A stretch of DNA of 20,498 nt from an uncultured Clostridia bacterium (GTDB lineage Bacteria > Bacillota > Clostridia > Christensenellales > UBA1242), in assembly GCA_947627585.1 (NCBI GenBank), contig CANQWP010000005.1, positions 1-20,498 on the forward strand. Reading direction: 5' to 3'. Below the pieces are notes generated by a model. The model did no database searches, was not told the DNA's origin, and was given only the letters and a program-made list of their open reading frames with translations. Of this stretch, positions 14,936-20,498 are shown piece after piece; position 1 is the first letter of the stretch; each line of letters opens with the position of its first letter. The position numbers and the translations under genes were made by a program.

Positions 14936-14964
14936 TTGAAAGTTGAAAATGTTTGTGCTAAAAT
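14936..14964 (+). promoter_or_regulatory. Promoter of the DUF1858 gene
   Basis: TTGAAA (14936-14941), a 17-base spacer, and TAAAAT (14959-14964) preceded by TGC, making an extended -10. Each hexamer matches the vegetative consensus in five of six bases. Transcription would start near 14971, about 25 bases before the ATG. Confidence 0.7.
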
Positions 14965-14995
14965 ATCTATGCAAATCTCGAAAAAGGAGAATGAT

Positions 14996-15208
14996 ATGAA
15001 AAAGAAATTTGTGCCAAAAGAAATCACAAAAGATATGACCATCGGCGAAGTTTTGAAGCAAAATCCAAATTTGGAAGAAGTCTTCATGGGCTTTGGAATG
15101 CACTGCGTCTCCTGCCCTGTCAGCCAAATGGAGACTGTGGAAGAAGCCGCCGCCGTCCATGGTGTCGACGTCGATTTTCTTGTCAAAAAACTGAAAGAAT
15201 ATAAATAA
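14996..15208 (+). CDS. DUF1858 domain protein (redox-disulfide-like, CxxC)
   Basis: 70 residues. The start at 14996 follows AAAGGAG by 6 bases; upstream in-frame ATGs lack such a site and lie before the predicted transcription start or close to it. The whole protein is one DUF1858 domain: ITKDMTIGEVL (helix at the start), NPNLEEVFMGFGMHC, then a CVSC motif with Cys37 and Cys40, followed by ETVEEAAAVHGVD. This family is also known as the hybrid-cluster-protein-associated disulfide redox domain, and the two cysteines may cycle as a disulfide or hold an iron-sulfur cluster. The protein is soluble and stands alone, with its own promoter and terminator. The partner cannot be told from its neighbours. 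Confidence 0.88.
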   Translation: MKKKFVPKEITKDMTIGEVLKQNPNLEEVFMGFGMHCVSCPVSQMETVEEAAAVHGVDVDFLVKKLKEYK

Positions 15209-15268
15209 AACTGAAAGTCTTGCGCCCATTAAATTTAAAATCAATGAGCAATTTTTTCAAAAAAAATA

Positions 15269-15296
15269 AAAAAACGGCCAAAAACGGCTGTTTTTT
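15269..15296. terminator. Bidirectional terminator between the DUF1858 gene and hflX
   Basis: AAAAAACGGCC (15269-15279) pairs with GGCTGTTTTTT (15286-15296): 11 pairs with one G-U and a 6-base loop. T-runs follow on both strands. It sits between two convergent genes, 60 bases after the DUF1858 stop and 28 bases past the hflX stop, and can serve both. Confidence 0.85.
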
Positions 15297-15323
15297 GTTG
15301 TTTTAAGAAAAAATTTTGTGCTT

Positions 15324-16406
15324 CTAGTCGGCCAAGCGGGTTTTGATCAACTCTTTCAATTTTTCAAGATTTGTTTTCTTTTTGACAGAGAAAAGAATTT
15401 GATTTTCTTTGATTTCAATCGGCTTTTGCAAAAGGTCGCATTTGTTCAAAATGACAATGCGATTTTTTGTGGCATTCAAATCGTCAAGAATTTTGTTTGT
15501 GATCTCAATGTTTTTTTCAAAAAACTTGTCCGCAACGTCAACAACATGCAAAACAAGGTCCGCCGAGGCCACCTCTTCCAAAGTGGCGGAAAAGCTCTCC
15601 ACAAGTTCATGCGGAAGTTTGCTAATGAATCCCACTGTGTCGGTCAAAAGGCAAAACTGATTGTCGCCCAAGAAAAGCCGCCTGCTTGTCGTGTCCAGCG
15701 TGGCAAAAAGTTTGTCGTCGGCATAGATGTTCTCTCTTGTCAAAAGGTTGAAGATGGAGCTTTTGCCGGCGTTTGTATATCCGCCCAAAACCACGCTTTT
15801 TATGCCGTTTTTCTCGCGCAGAATTTTGTTTTGGCGGCGTGCTTTTTTGATTTTTTCAATTTCCGCTTGAAGCGTGATGATTTCGCTTTCAAGTTTTCTT
15901 CGGTCAAGTTCAAGTTTTGTCTCGCCCGGCCCGCGCATTCCGGCTCCCTTTCCGCCAAAGCGCCCAAAACTGCCTTGCAACGACGAAAGGCGGGTCAAAA
16001 GATAGCGATTTTGTGCCAATTTGACCTCAATTTTGCCCTCGCTGGACTTTGCATTGAGCGCAAAAATGTCGATGATAAGCAAAATTCGATCAAGCACTTT
16101 CACGCCAAGTTCGTCAGAGAGATTTCTCAGCTGCGAGCCCGTCAACTGAAAGTCAACAACAAGCGTGTCGCAAGGATTTTCTTTCAAAAACGCCCGGATT
16201 TCGTCAAGTTTGCCTTTCCCCATGATTGTGCGCCTGTTGAAAGCGTCAAGCCCTTGCGAAAAAATTTTGACAACTTCCATTCCCGCAGAAAAACACAAGC
16301 GCTCAATTTCGGCAAACTGATATTCCGTGTCCGTCCCTTTTTCAAGCGGACAAAACACAATCGCGCGCTCAATTTCTTTTTCGGTGATTTCATGCATTTT
16401 GCTCAT
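15324..16406 (-). CDS. hflX: Ribosome-associated GTPase HflX
   Basis: 360 residues, close to but shorter than E. coli HflX (426). HflX binds the 50S subunit and splits stalled or hibernating 70S ribosomes under stress. The N-terminal domain (about 1-190) carries AFNRRTIMGKGKLDEI and the glycine-rich GMRGPGETKLELDRRKL motif (157-173), then a coiled helix (about 170-198). The G domain has all motifs: G1 GYTNAGKSS (209-217), G2 TLDTT (236-240), G3 DTVGF (256-260), G4 NKCD (321-324) and G5 around SVKK (340-343). The long C-terminal extension of the E. coli protein is absent. Start 16406 is taken because the predicted transcription start falls on that A; there is no Shine-Dalgarno site. ATG at codon 4 is an alternative. 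Stop is TAG. Confidence 0.95.
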   Translation of the reverse strand: MSKMHEITEKEIERAIVFCPLEKGTDTEYQFAEIERLCFSAGMEVVKIFSQGLDAFNRRTIMGKGKLDEIRAFLKENPCDTLVVDFQLTGSQLRNLSDELGVKVLDRILLIIDIFALNAKSSEGKIEVKLAQNRYLLTRLSSLQGSFGRFGGKGAGMRGPGETKLELDRRKLESEIITLQAEIEKIKKARRQNKILREKNGIKSVVLGGYTNAGKSSIFNLLTRENIYADDKLFATLDTTSRRLFLGDNQFCLLTDTVGFISKLPHELVESFSATLEEVASADLVLHVVDVADKFFEKNIEITNKILDDLNATKNRIVILNKCDLLQKPIEIKENQILFSVKKKTNLEKLKELIKTRLAD

Positions 16407-16412
16407 AGAGAC

Positions 16413-16441
16413 ATTTTAGCATAAAAGCACAAAATAAGCAA
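16413..16441 (-). promoter_or_regulatory. Promoter of hflX (predicted leaderless)
   Basis: Minus strand TTGCTT (16441-16436), a 17-base spacer, and TAAAAT (16418-16413) preceded by TGC. With the last -10 base at position -7, +1 is 16406, the A of the hflX start codon. The -35 match is only three of six, but the extended -10 is strong. Confidence 0.55.
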
Positions 16442-16461
16442 AAATTTTTCTTATTCTTCAA

Positions 16462-17154
16462 TCAGTTTTCGTCAGATTTTGCCAAAATCTTGCCGTCCAC
16501 GGTGGAAATCACAATCGAAAAGTTCTCGCCTTTTTTGTTCACAACGGTGAAGCACCAAAAAAGTTGGTCAAAATCGTTTTCTTGTTTGTCTAGCACGCGC
16601 AAATAGCATTCTGCGCCCAAATTTGTCCCGTGTTTGCACTTGTTGATTTGTGTCTCAAGTTCTTGTGATGCAATTTCCACCGCTTTTTTGTCGTCAACGC
16701 CAAAATTTTTGGACAAGTTTTCAAGCGCGACCGATTCCTCTGCAAAAGTCACCGAAATCGCCTCATCGCCCGTCAGTGAGCGCTCAATGTCCGCCATATA
16801 TGTGCCGTTCATTGCGTTCAGTTCAAGTTCTTGCGCCGAAATGGTCTCGTCCCCAATGTTGACGTCAACTTTCACAACTTTCGCCTTCATTTCTTCGTTT
16901 GGACGGAATGTCAAAAGCGCAAAGTCAACGTTTTTGCCGGACGCGCCGTTCATGACATAGTCCGCTTCACGCTCGCCCGCCGAAATTGTCGCGGAAAACG
17001 TCTCTCCCTCGCCATAATAATAAGATTTTGTCCATTCACTCATGTTCTCAAGCACGCGCTCTTCGGTGGACTTCCCGAAAAAATTAGCCAGCACCACAAA
17101 TCCGCCGACAACAAAAAGCAGCGCAATCAAGCCAAAAATAAGCAATTTCTTCAT
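16462..17154 (-). CDS. Membrane-anchored extracytoplasmic protein with PepSY-like C-terminus
   Basis: 230 residues; AAAGGAG lies 7 bases before the ATG. MKKLLIFGLI and following residues to about 25 form one membrane segment without a cysteine lipobox, so the protein is probably tethered by an uncleaved N-terminal anchor with the rest outside. Residues about 152-226 begin DDKKAVEIASQELETQINK and end FWCFTVVNKKGENFS...VDGKILA, the pattern of PepSY-type domains, whose known members bind or inhibit peptidases or sense outside signals. Three cysteines (173, 183, 201) sit in this part, and Cys173 and Cys183 could pair. The middle is acidic and not recognised. It is divergent from the aldolase gene, with 86 bases between the start codons. 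Function is unknown; the PepSY match is by eye only. Confidence 0.6.
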   Translation of the reverse strand: MKKLLIFGLIALLFVVGGFVVLANFFGKSTEERVLENMSEWTKSYYYGEGETFSATISAGEREADYVMNGASGKNVDFALLTFRPNEEMKAKVVKVDVNIGDETISAQELELNAMNGTYMADIERSLTGDEAISVTFAEESVALENLSKNFGVDDKKAVEIASQELETQINKCKHGTNLGAECYLRVLDKQENDFDQLFWCFTVVNKKGENFSIVISTVDGKILAKSDEN

Positions 17155-17193
17155 TTTTCAACTCCTTTTTTCTTAGACAACCTATGTATATGT

Positions 17194-17221
17194 TTGAAAA
17201 TTTTGCAAAATGTGTTAAAAT
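17194..17221 (+). promoter_or_regulatory. Promoter of the aldolase gene
   Basis: TTGAAA (17194-17199), a 16-base spacer, and TAAAAT (17216-17221) preceded by TGT. The predicted start is near 17228, giving a short leader of about 13 bases that just includes the Shine-Dalgarno AGAGGA (17230-17235). Confidence 0.65.
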
Positions 17222-17240
17222 AATTTTTAGAGGAAAAAAC

Positions 17241-18161
17241 ATGAAGAATTTGGAATTTTATCTCAAAAACGCGCGCGAAAAAGGCTATGTCATCGGCGCA
17301 TATAACTTTGTCAACATGGAGACGTTGAAAGGCATTTGCGAGGGCTGCCACCGAAGCAAGTCTCCGGCCATTCTCATGGTCAGCGAGGGCGGCTTGGAAT
17401 ATATGGGCACAAACTTTGTGATGAACCTTTTTGAGAGCGCAAAAAAGGAATATAAACTTCCACTTTTTTTGCATCTTGACCACGGAAAAAGTTTTGACGT
17501 TTGCAAAAAAGCGGTCGATTTAGGCTTTGACAGCGTGATGTTTGACGGAAGTGCGCTGCCTTTTGACGAGAATGTGCGCCTGACGAAAAAGGTGGTCACC
17601 TACGCCCACAAAAAAGGTGTTTTTGTGGAGGCCGAACTCGGCGTTTTGGCTGGCGTGGAGGACAAGGTCAGCGCAAAAGACAATCTTTACACTGACCCAC
17701 AAAAAGCGAAAGAATTTGTGGAAAAAACCGGCTGTGACAGTTTGGCGGTTGCGATTGGCACAAGCCACGGGGCATATAAATATAAAGGAAAAGCAAAAAT
17801 CGAATTTGGAATTTTGAAGGAAATTGAAAAAATGATTCCAAACACTCCGCTCGTTTTGCACGGCGCATCCAGCGTTCCACAAAAATTTGTGAAAATCATC
17901 AACGAAAATGGCGGAAATCTTGTCGGCGCGCTCGGCACTGACGCAAAAATTTTGAATAGGCTCGCCAAAGAGAGTCACATCTTCAAAATCAACACCGACA
18001 CCGACATTCGCTTGTGTTACATGGCCACCGTGCGCAAGTTTTTGAAAGAGCACGGCGCGGAAATTGACATGAGAAAAGCCAACACCCTCGCCATTGAAGA
18101 AATTGCCAAATTTGTGGAAGAAAAAAACACAAAAGCGTTCGAAAACAACGGAAAAATTTGA
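17241..18161 (+). CDS. fba: Class II fructose-bisphosphate aldolase
   Basis: 306 residues, normal for the family. The enzyme cleaves fructose 1,6-bisphosphate to glyceraldehyde 3-phosphate and dihydroxyacetone phosphate in glycolysis, and runs the reverse in gluconeogenesis, in the cytoplasm. Seen in order: GAYNFVNMETLKG (19-31), the HLDHG motif with catalytic Asp80 and zinc ligand His81, EAELG (130-134), GTSHGAYK with zinc ligand His176, LHGASSVP with zinc ligand His207, and the phosphate-binding KINTDTD (249-255). The start at 17241 is set by AGAGGA 5 bases upstream; an earlier in-frame ATG (17184) lies before the promoter. The related tagatose-bisphosphate aldolases share this fold, but nothing nearby suggests that pathway. 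The gene stands alone with its own promoter. Confidence 0.95.
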   Translation: MKNLEFYLKNAREKGYVIGAYNFVNMETLKGICEGCHRSKSPAILMVSEGGLEYMGTNFVMNLFESAKKEYKLPLFLHLDHGKSFDVCKKAVDLGFDSVMFDGSALPFDENVRLTKKVVTYAHKKGVFVEAELGVLAGVEDKVSAKDNLYTDPQKAKEFVEKTGCDSLAVAIGTSHGAYKYKGKAKIEFGILKEIEKMIPNTPLVLHGASSVPQKFVKIINENGGNLVGALGTDAKILNRLAKESHIFKINTDTDIRLCYMATVRKFLKEHGAEIDMRKANTLAIEEIAKFVEEKNTKAFENNGKI

Positions 18162-18188
18162 AACGCTCAATTTGTGCGTAATCACTAT

Positions 18189-18302
18189 TTTGTCATTCCG
18201 AGCGTAGTCGAGGAATCTCATTAAGTCAGGGAATATGTATCGACAAAAATTCCCTGTCCAGCAGGGATCCTTCCACGCGCTACGCTTGGTCAGGATGACA
18301 AA
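18189..18302. repeat. Palindromic intergenic element (REP/MITE-like)
   Basis: Terminal inverted repeats TTTGTCAT (18189-18196) and ATGACAAA (18295-18302). The arms continue imperfectly: TTCCGAGCGTAG on the left pairs with CTACGCTTGGTCAGGA on the right. A nested pair CAGGGAAT / ATTCCCTG lies in the centre. The 'GTCATTCCGAGCG...GAGGAATC / GGGATCCTTC...CAGGATGACA' pattern is one I recognise as a dispersed non-coding element in many bacterial genomes. It has no reading frame. It lies in the 3' flank shared by the convergent fba and walJ genes. Confidence 0.75.
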
Positions 18303-18313
18303 GTAAAATTGAT

Positions 18314-18338
18314 AAAACCGCCATTTTTGGCGTTTTTT
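18314..18338 (+). terminator. Terminator of the aldolase gene
   Basis: CGCCA (18319-18323) pairs with TGGCG (18328-18332) around a 4-base loop, flanked by A4 before and T6 after. It lies about 155 bases past the fba stop, beyond the palindromic element, and its T-run abuts the stop codon of the convergent walJ gene. Confidence 0.65.
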
Positions 18339-19120
18339 CATTTCAATTTGAAAAGTGTGGTCGGGCGCGTGAGCGCGACATCAATGCGGAAAGTTTCGCC
18401 TTCCACCAGGCCTTTTTCGGCAAGAATGGAAGAGATATAGTTGAACGCAAGTTCCGGCGTGTTGTTCTCTCGGCTGAGATGTGTCAAAACAATTTGTCGC
18501 GTGCCAGAAGTGACAAGTTTTTCAATAAACTGCGCGCTGGCATCATTTGAAAGGTGTCCGTTCTGGCCGGCAATTCTCATGCGCAGTGACAGAGGATATT
18601 TTTCGCAATTTCGCAGCATGGAAATGTCGTGATTGGCTTCCACATACACCAAACTGCTGCCTTTCACGTGGTCAAAAATCTTTTCGGTGGTGTGGCCAAG
18701 GTCGGTGAGAATGCTGATTTTTTTGTCGCCCTCCGAAAGCGAGAAGCCAAAGCACTTGACGTCGTGCGGCACTTCAACCGGGTCAATCACAAGGTCGTTG
18801 ACGGCAAATTTTTCGGTGAAAATCTTTTTGTTTTCGTCCGGCACGCGCCCAAGCTTGTCCCACATTCCTGCCCAAACGTCTTCGTGCGCATAGACCGGCA
18901 AATCATATTTTTTCGCAAACACGTCCACCCCGCGAATGTGGTCAGAGTGCTCGTGAGTCACGACAATCGCGTCAAGGTCGTTCCCGGAAATTCCCAAAAG
19001 CGCAAGGCGTTTGTCCGTCTCTTTGCAAGAAAGACCATCATCCACCAAAATGCGTGAATGCTCGCTTTCCACATATGTCAAATTTCCGTCACTTCCCGAC
19101 GAGAGATTGATAACTCGCAT
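18338..19120 (-). CDS. walJ: MBL-fold metallo-hydrolase, WalJ/YycJ type
   Basis: 260 residues, the usual length. It starts MRVINLSSGSDGN, typical of YycJ/WalJ. The metal site is complete: THEHSDH (55-61) supplies His56, His58, Asp60 and His61; VPHD near 118-120, Asp140 in LTDLGHT and His214 in LTHLS complete it. EANHD (161-165) is also characteristic. In Bacillus and relatives the protein is a cytoplasmic 5'-3' exonuclease linked to the WalRK cell-wall regulon and to mismatch repair. Here no walR or walK is next to it. The start at 19120 is preferred over an ATG three codons upstream because the upstream ATG directly follows the -10 element and cannot be in the transcript. No Shine-Dalgarno site exists. 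It could be a general MBL nuclease of the same family. Confidence 0.85.
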   Translation of the reverse strand: MRVINLSSGSDGNLTYVESEHSRILVDDGLSCKETDKRLALLGISGNDLDAIVVTHEHSDHIRGVDVFAKKYDLPVYAHEDVWAGMWDKLGRVPDENKKIFTEKFAVNDLVIDPVEVPHDVKCFGFSLSEGDKKISILTDLGHTTEKIFDHVKGSSLVYVEANHDISMLRNCEKYPLSLRMRIAGQNGHLSNDASAQFIEKLVTSGTRQIVLTHLSRENNTPELAFNYISSILAEKGLVEGETFRIDVALTRPTTLFKLK

Positions 19121-19129
19121 AACATGCAT

Positions 19130-19159
19130 ATCTTAACACATTTTCATGCGTTTTGTCAA
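19130..19159 (-). promoter_or_regulatory. Promoter of walJ (predicted near-leaderless)
   Basis: Minus strand TTGACA (19159-19154, perfect -35), an 18-base spacer, and TAAGAT (19135-19130) preceded by TGT. The predicted +1 is near 19123, three bases before the ATG at 19120. Confidence 0.7.
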
Positions 19160-19167
19160 CAACAAAC

Positions 19168-19189
19168 AAAAAAAGAGAAGTTTTCACTC
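19168..19189 (-). terminator. Possible weak terminator of uvrA
   Basis: Minus strand GAGTG, AAAA, CTTCTC forms a short imperfect stem over the uvrA stop codon, followed by seven T's (19174-19168). The stem is weak, with a bulge or mismatch, so read-through into walJ is possible. Confidence 0.35.
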
Positions 19190-20498
19190 CCCTTTTTCAA
19201 GCATCTTTTTAAGGAACGCACCGGTGTAACTGTTTTTGTTTTTGACGATTTCTTCCGGCGTACCTGTGGCGACAACTGTGCCGCCCTCATCGCCGCCTTC
19301 TGGGCCAAGGTCGATGATGTAGTCCGCGCATTTGATGACGTCCAAATTGTGCTCAATCACAACAACGCTGTTGCCGGCGTTCACCAGCCTTTGCAAGATG
19401 GAAATCAATTTCTTGACGTCATACATGTGAAGCCCCGTGGTCGGCTCGTCAAGAATATACATCGTCTTTCCGGTGCTTTTGCGCGAAAGCTCGGTGGCAA
19501 GTTTGACGCGTTGCGCCTCGCCGCCCGAAAGCGTTGTGGCAGGCTGGCCAAGTTTGATGTAAGAAAGCCCAACGTCATAAAGCGCTTGAATTTTGGCCTT
19601 GATGGACGGAATGTTCTCAAAAAATTTGAGTGCCTCTTCCACGGTCATGTCCAAAACGTCGCTGATGGACTTGCCCTTATATTTCACTTCCAAAGTCTCG
19701 CGATTATATCTCCTGCCCTTGCACACTTCGCACGGAACGGTGATGTCCGGAAGAAAATACATCTCAATTTCCTTCACGCCCGCGCCCTCGCACGCCTCGC
19801 AGCGCCCGCCTTTCACGTTGAACGAAAATCTGCCCGTTCCAAAGCCGCGCGCCTTGGCATCTGGTGTGGCGGCAAAAAGGTCGCGAATGGCCTGGAACAC
19901 GCCGGTGTAAGTGGCAGGGTTGGAACGCGGCGTTCGCCCAATCGGTGCTTGGTCAATGGCGATGACTTTGTCCAAAACTTCGGCGTTTTCAATCTTTTTA
20001 AACTTCCCAAGTTCCAACTTGCTGTTGTTCAAGAGGTTGGAAAGATATGGAAACAGAACGCCATTGATTAGGCTAGATTTTCCGCCGCCCGAAACGCCCG
20101 TCACAAGTGTCAAAATGCCGGTTGGAATTTTGACGTCAATGTTTTTCAGGTTGTTTTGTTTTGCGCCATAGATCGTCACAAAGTCTTTTGGCTTTCTTCT
20201 CTCTTTTGGCACTTCAATCTTTTCGTCTCCGCGCAAGAAAGCGGCCGTGATGGATTTTTTGTTTTTCAAAACTTGTTCAACTGTGCCGGCAGCAATGATT
20301 TCCCCGCCGCGCACGCCGGCAAGCGGCCCAACATCGACCAAGAAGTCCGCCGCGCGCATGGTGTCCTCGTCGTGCTCGACAACAATCAACGTGTTTCCAA
20401 GGTCACGCAGTTTTTTGAGGGTATTGAGAAGTTTTTCGTTGTCACGCTGATGCAGCCCAATGGACGGCTCGTCCAAAATGTAAAGCACTCCCACAAGG
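19184..20498 (-). CDS. uvrA: Excinuclease ABC subunit A (partial, 5' part outside window)
   Basis: 437 residues are visible, about the C-terminal 46 % of a protein that is usually about 940. UvrA dimerises, finds bulky DNA lesions and loads UvrB in nucleotide excision repair. The visible part starts inside the first ATPase at LVGVLYILDEPSIGLHQRDN (Walker B and D-loop). It continues with the second ATPase: Walker A TGVSGGGKSSL, the zinc module CEAC-x18-CEVC (codons near 19790-19802 and 19721-19732), signature LSGGEAQRVKL, Walker B MYILDEPTTGLH and switch VVIEHNLD. The second Walker A has glycine where UvrA more often has serine (GVSGSGKS); all catalytic residues remain. An internal GTG at 20494 is not a start. 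The stop is TGA, followed after 63 bases by walJ, which has its own promoter. Confidence 0.97.
   Translation of the reverse strand, partial: LVGVLYILDEPSIGLHQRDNEKLLNTLKKLRDLGNTLIVVEHDEDTMRAADFLVDVGPLAGVRGGEIIAAGTVEQVLKNKKSITAAFLRGDEKIEVPKERRKPKDFVTIYGAKQNNLKNIDVKIPTGILTLVTGVSGGGKSSLINGVLFPYLSNLLNNSKLELGKFKKIENAEVLDKVIAIDQAPIGRTPRSNPATYTGVFQAIRDLFAATPDAKARGFGTGRFSFNVKGGRCEACEGAGVKEIEMYFLPDITVPCEVCKGRRYNRETLEVKYKGKSISDVLDMTVEEALKFFENIPSIKAKIQALYDVGLSYIKLGQPATTLSGGEAQRVKLATELSRKSTGKTMYILDEPTTGLHMYDVKKLISILQRLVNAGNSVVVIEHNLDVIKCADYIIDLGPEGGDEGGTVVATGTPEEIVKNKNSYTGAFLKKMLEKGE

Noticed and set aside
15318..16424. Plus-strand open frame of 368 codons opposite hflX
   Set aside because: It lies wholly antisense to hflX, which has all GTPase motifs. 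The translation is a Phe/Lys/Cys-rich shadow with no domain and no ribosome site.
17520..18341. Minus-strand open frame of 273 codons opposite fba
   Set aside because: It is antisense to a clear class II aldolase and runs into the palindromic element. It is a shadow frame.
20492..20494. GTG at 20494 as the start of a 436-residue protein
   Set aside because: It lies inside the conserved UvrA sequence before the first Walker B motif. The gene simply runs off the right edge.
1..20498. Mycoplasma-type genetic code (TGA as tryptophan)
   Set aside because: TGG encodes tryptophan in the conserved proteins, and TGA ends virB4, the PRC-barrel gene, the membrane protein gene, fba, walJ and uvrA at the expected places.
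1..20498. CRISPR array, tRNA, rRNA or riboswitch
   Set aside because: No regularly spaced direct repeats, cloverleaf pattern or known aptamer core was seen on either strand. The only repeated structure outside proteins is the single palindromic element.

Overview
This is a low-G+C bacterial chromosome segment using the standard genetic code: tryptophan is TGG, and TGA ends several genes. The gene content (class II aldolase, WalJ/YycJ-type hydrolase, HflX, UvrA, PRC-barrel protein, DUF1858 protein, PrgI-VirB4-type ATPase, Shine-Dalgarno sites of the AAGGAG kind) fits an uncultured member of the Bacillota, probably a gut clostridial lineage. The taxon is an inference; no marker in the window fixes it.

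The left half (1-10977, minus strand) is one uninterrupted reading frame of at least 3,659 codons whose 3' end lies outside the window. It encodes a giant surface lipoprotein: a signal peptide with a cysteine lipobox, long beta-rich Ig-like stretches, and three separate modules of GLUG-type glycine repeats. Directly upstream on the same strand, 43 bases away, is a VirB4-type ATPase with two N-terminal membrane segments (11021-13729). The two genes look like an operon. No relaxase, coupling protein, integrase or other type IV secretion gene is visible. A VirB4 motor paired with a giant lipoprotein is the most interesting feature of the window.

Upstream of the ATPase is a very A+T-rich gap (about 13730-14084). 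The right half holds compact single genes: a PRC-barrel protein (minus) divergent from a small DUF1858 protein (plus), hflX (minus), a membrane-anchored PepSY-like protein (minus) divergent from class II fructose-bisphosphate aldolase (plus), a palindromic intergenic element, a WalJ-like metallo-hydrolase (minus), and the C-terminal half of uvrA (minus, cut by the right edge). Shared bidirectional terminators separate the convergent pairs.

Promoters in the right half share one design: a TTG-starting -35 element, a 16-18 base spacer, and an extended -10 of the form TGnTAAAAT. Placed at the usual distance, the predicted start sites of hflX and walJ fall on or within 3 bases of the start codon, and neither gene has a Shine-Dalgarno site, so both are probably leaderless. 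The PRC-barrel transcript is predicted to begin exactly with a hairpin followed by a U-run.
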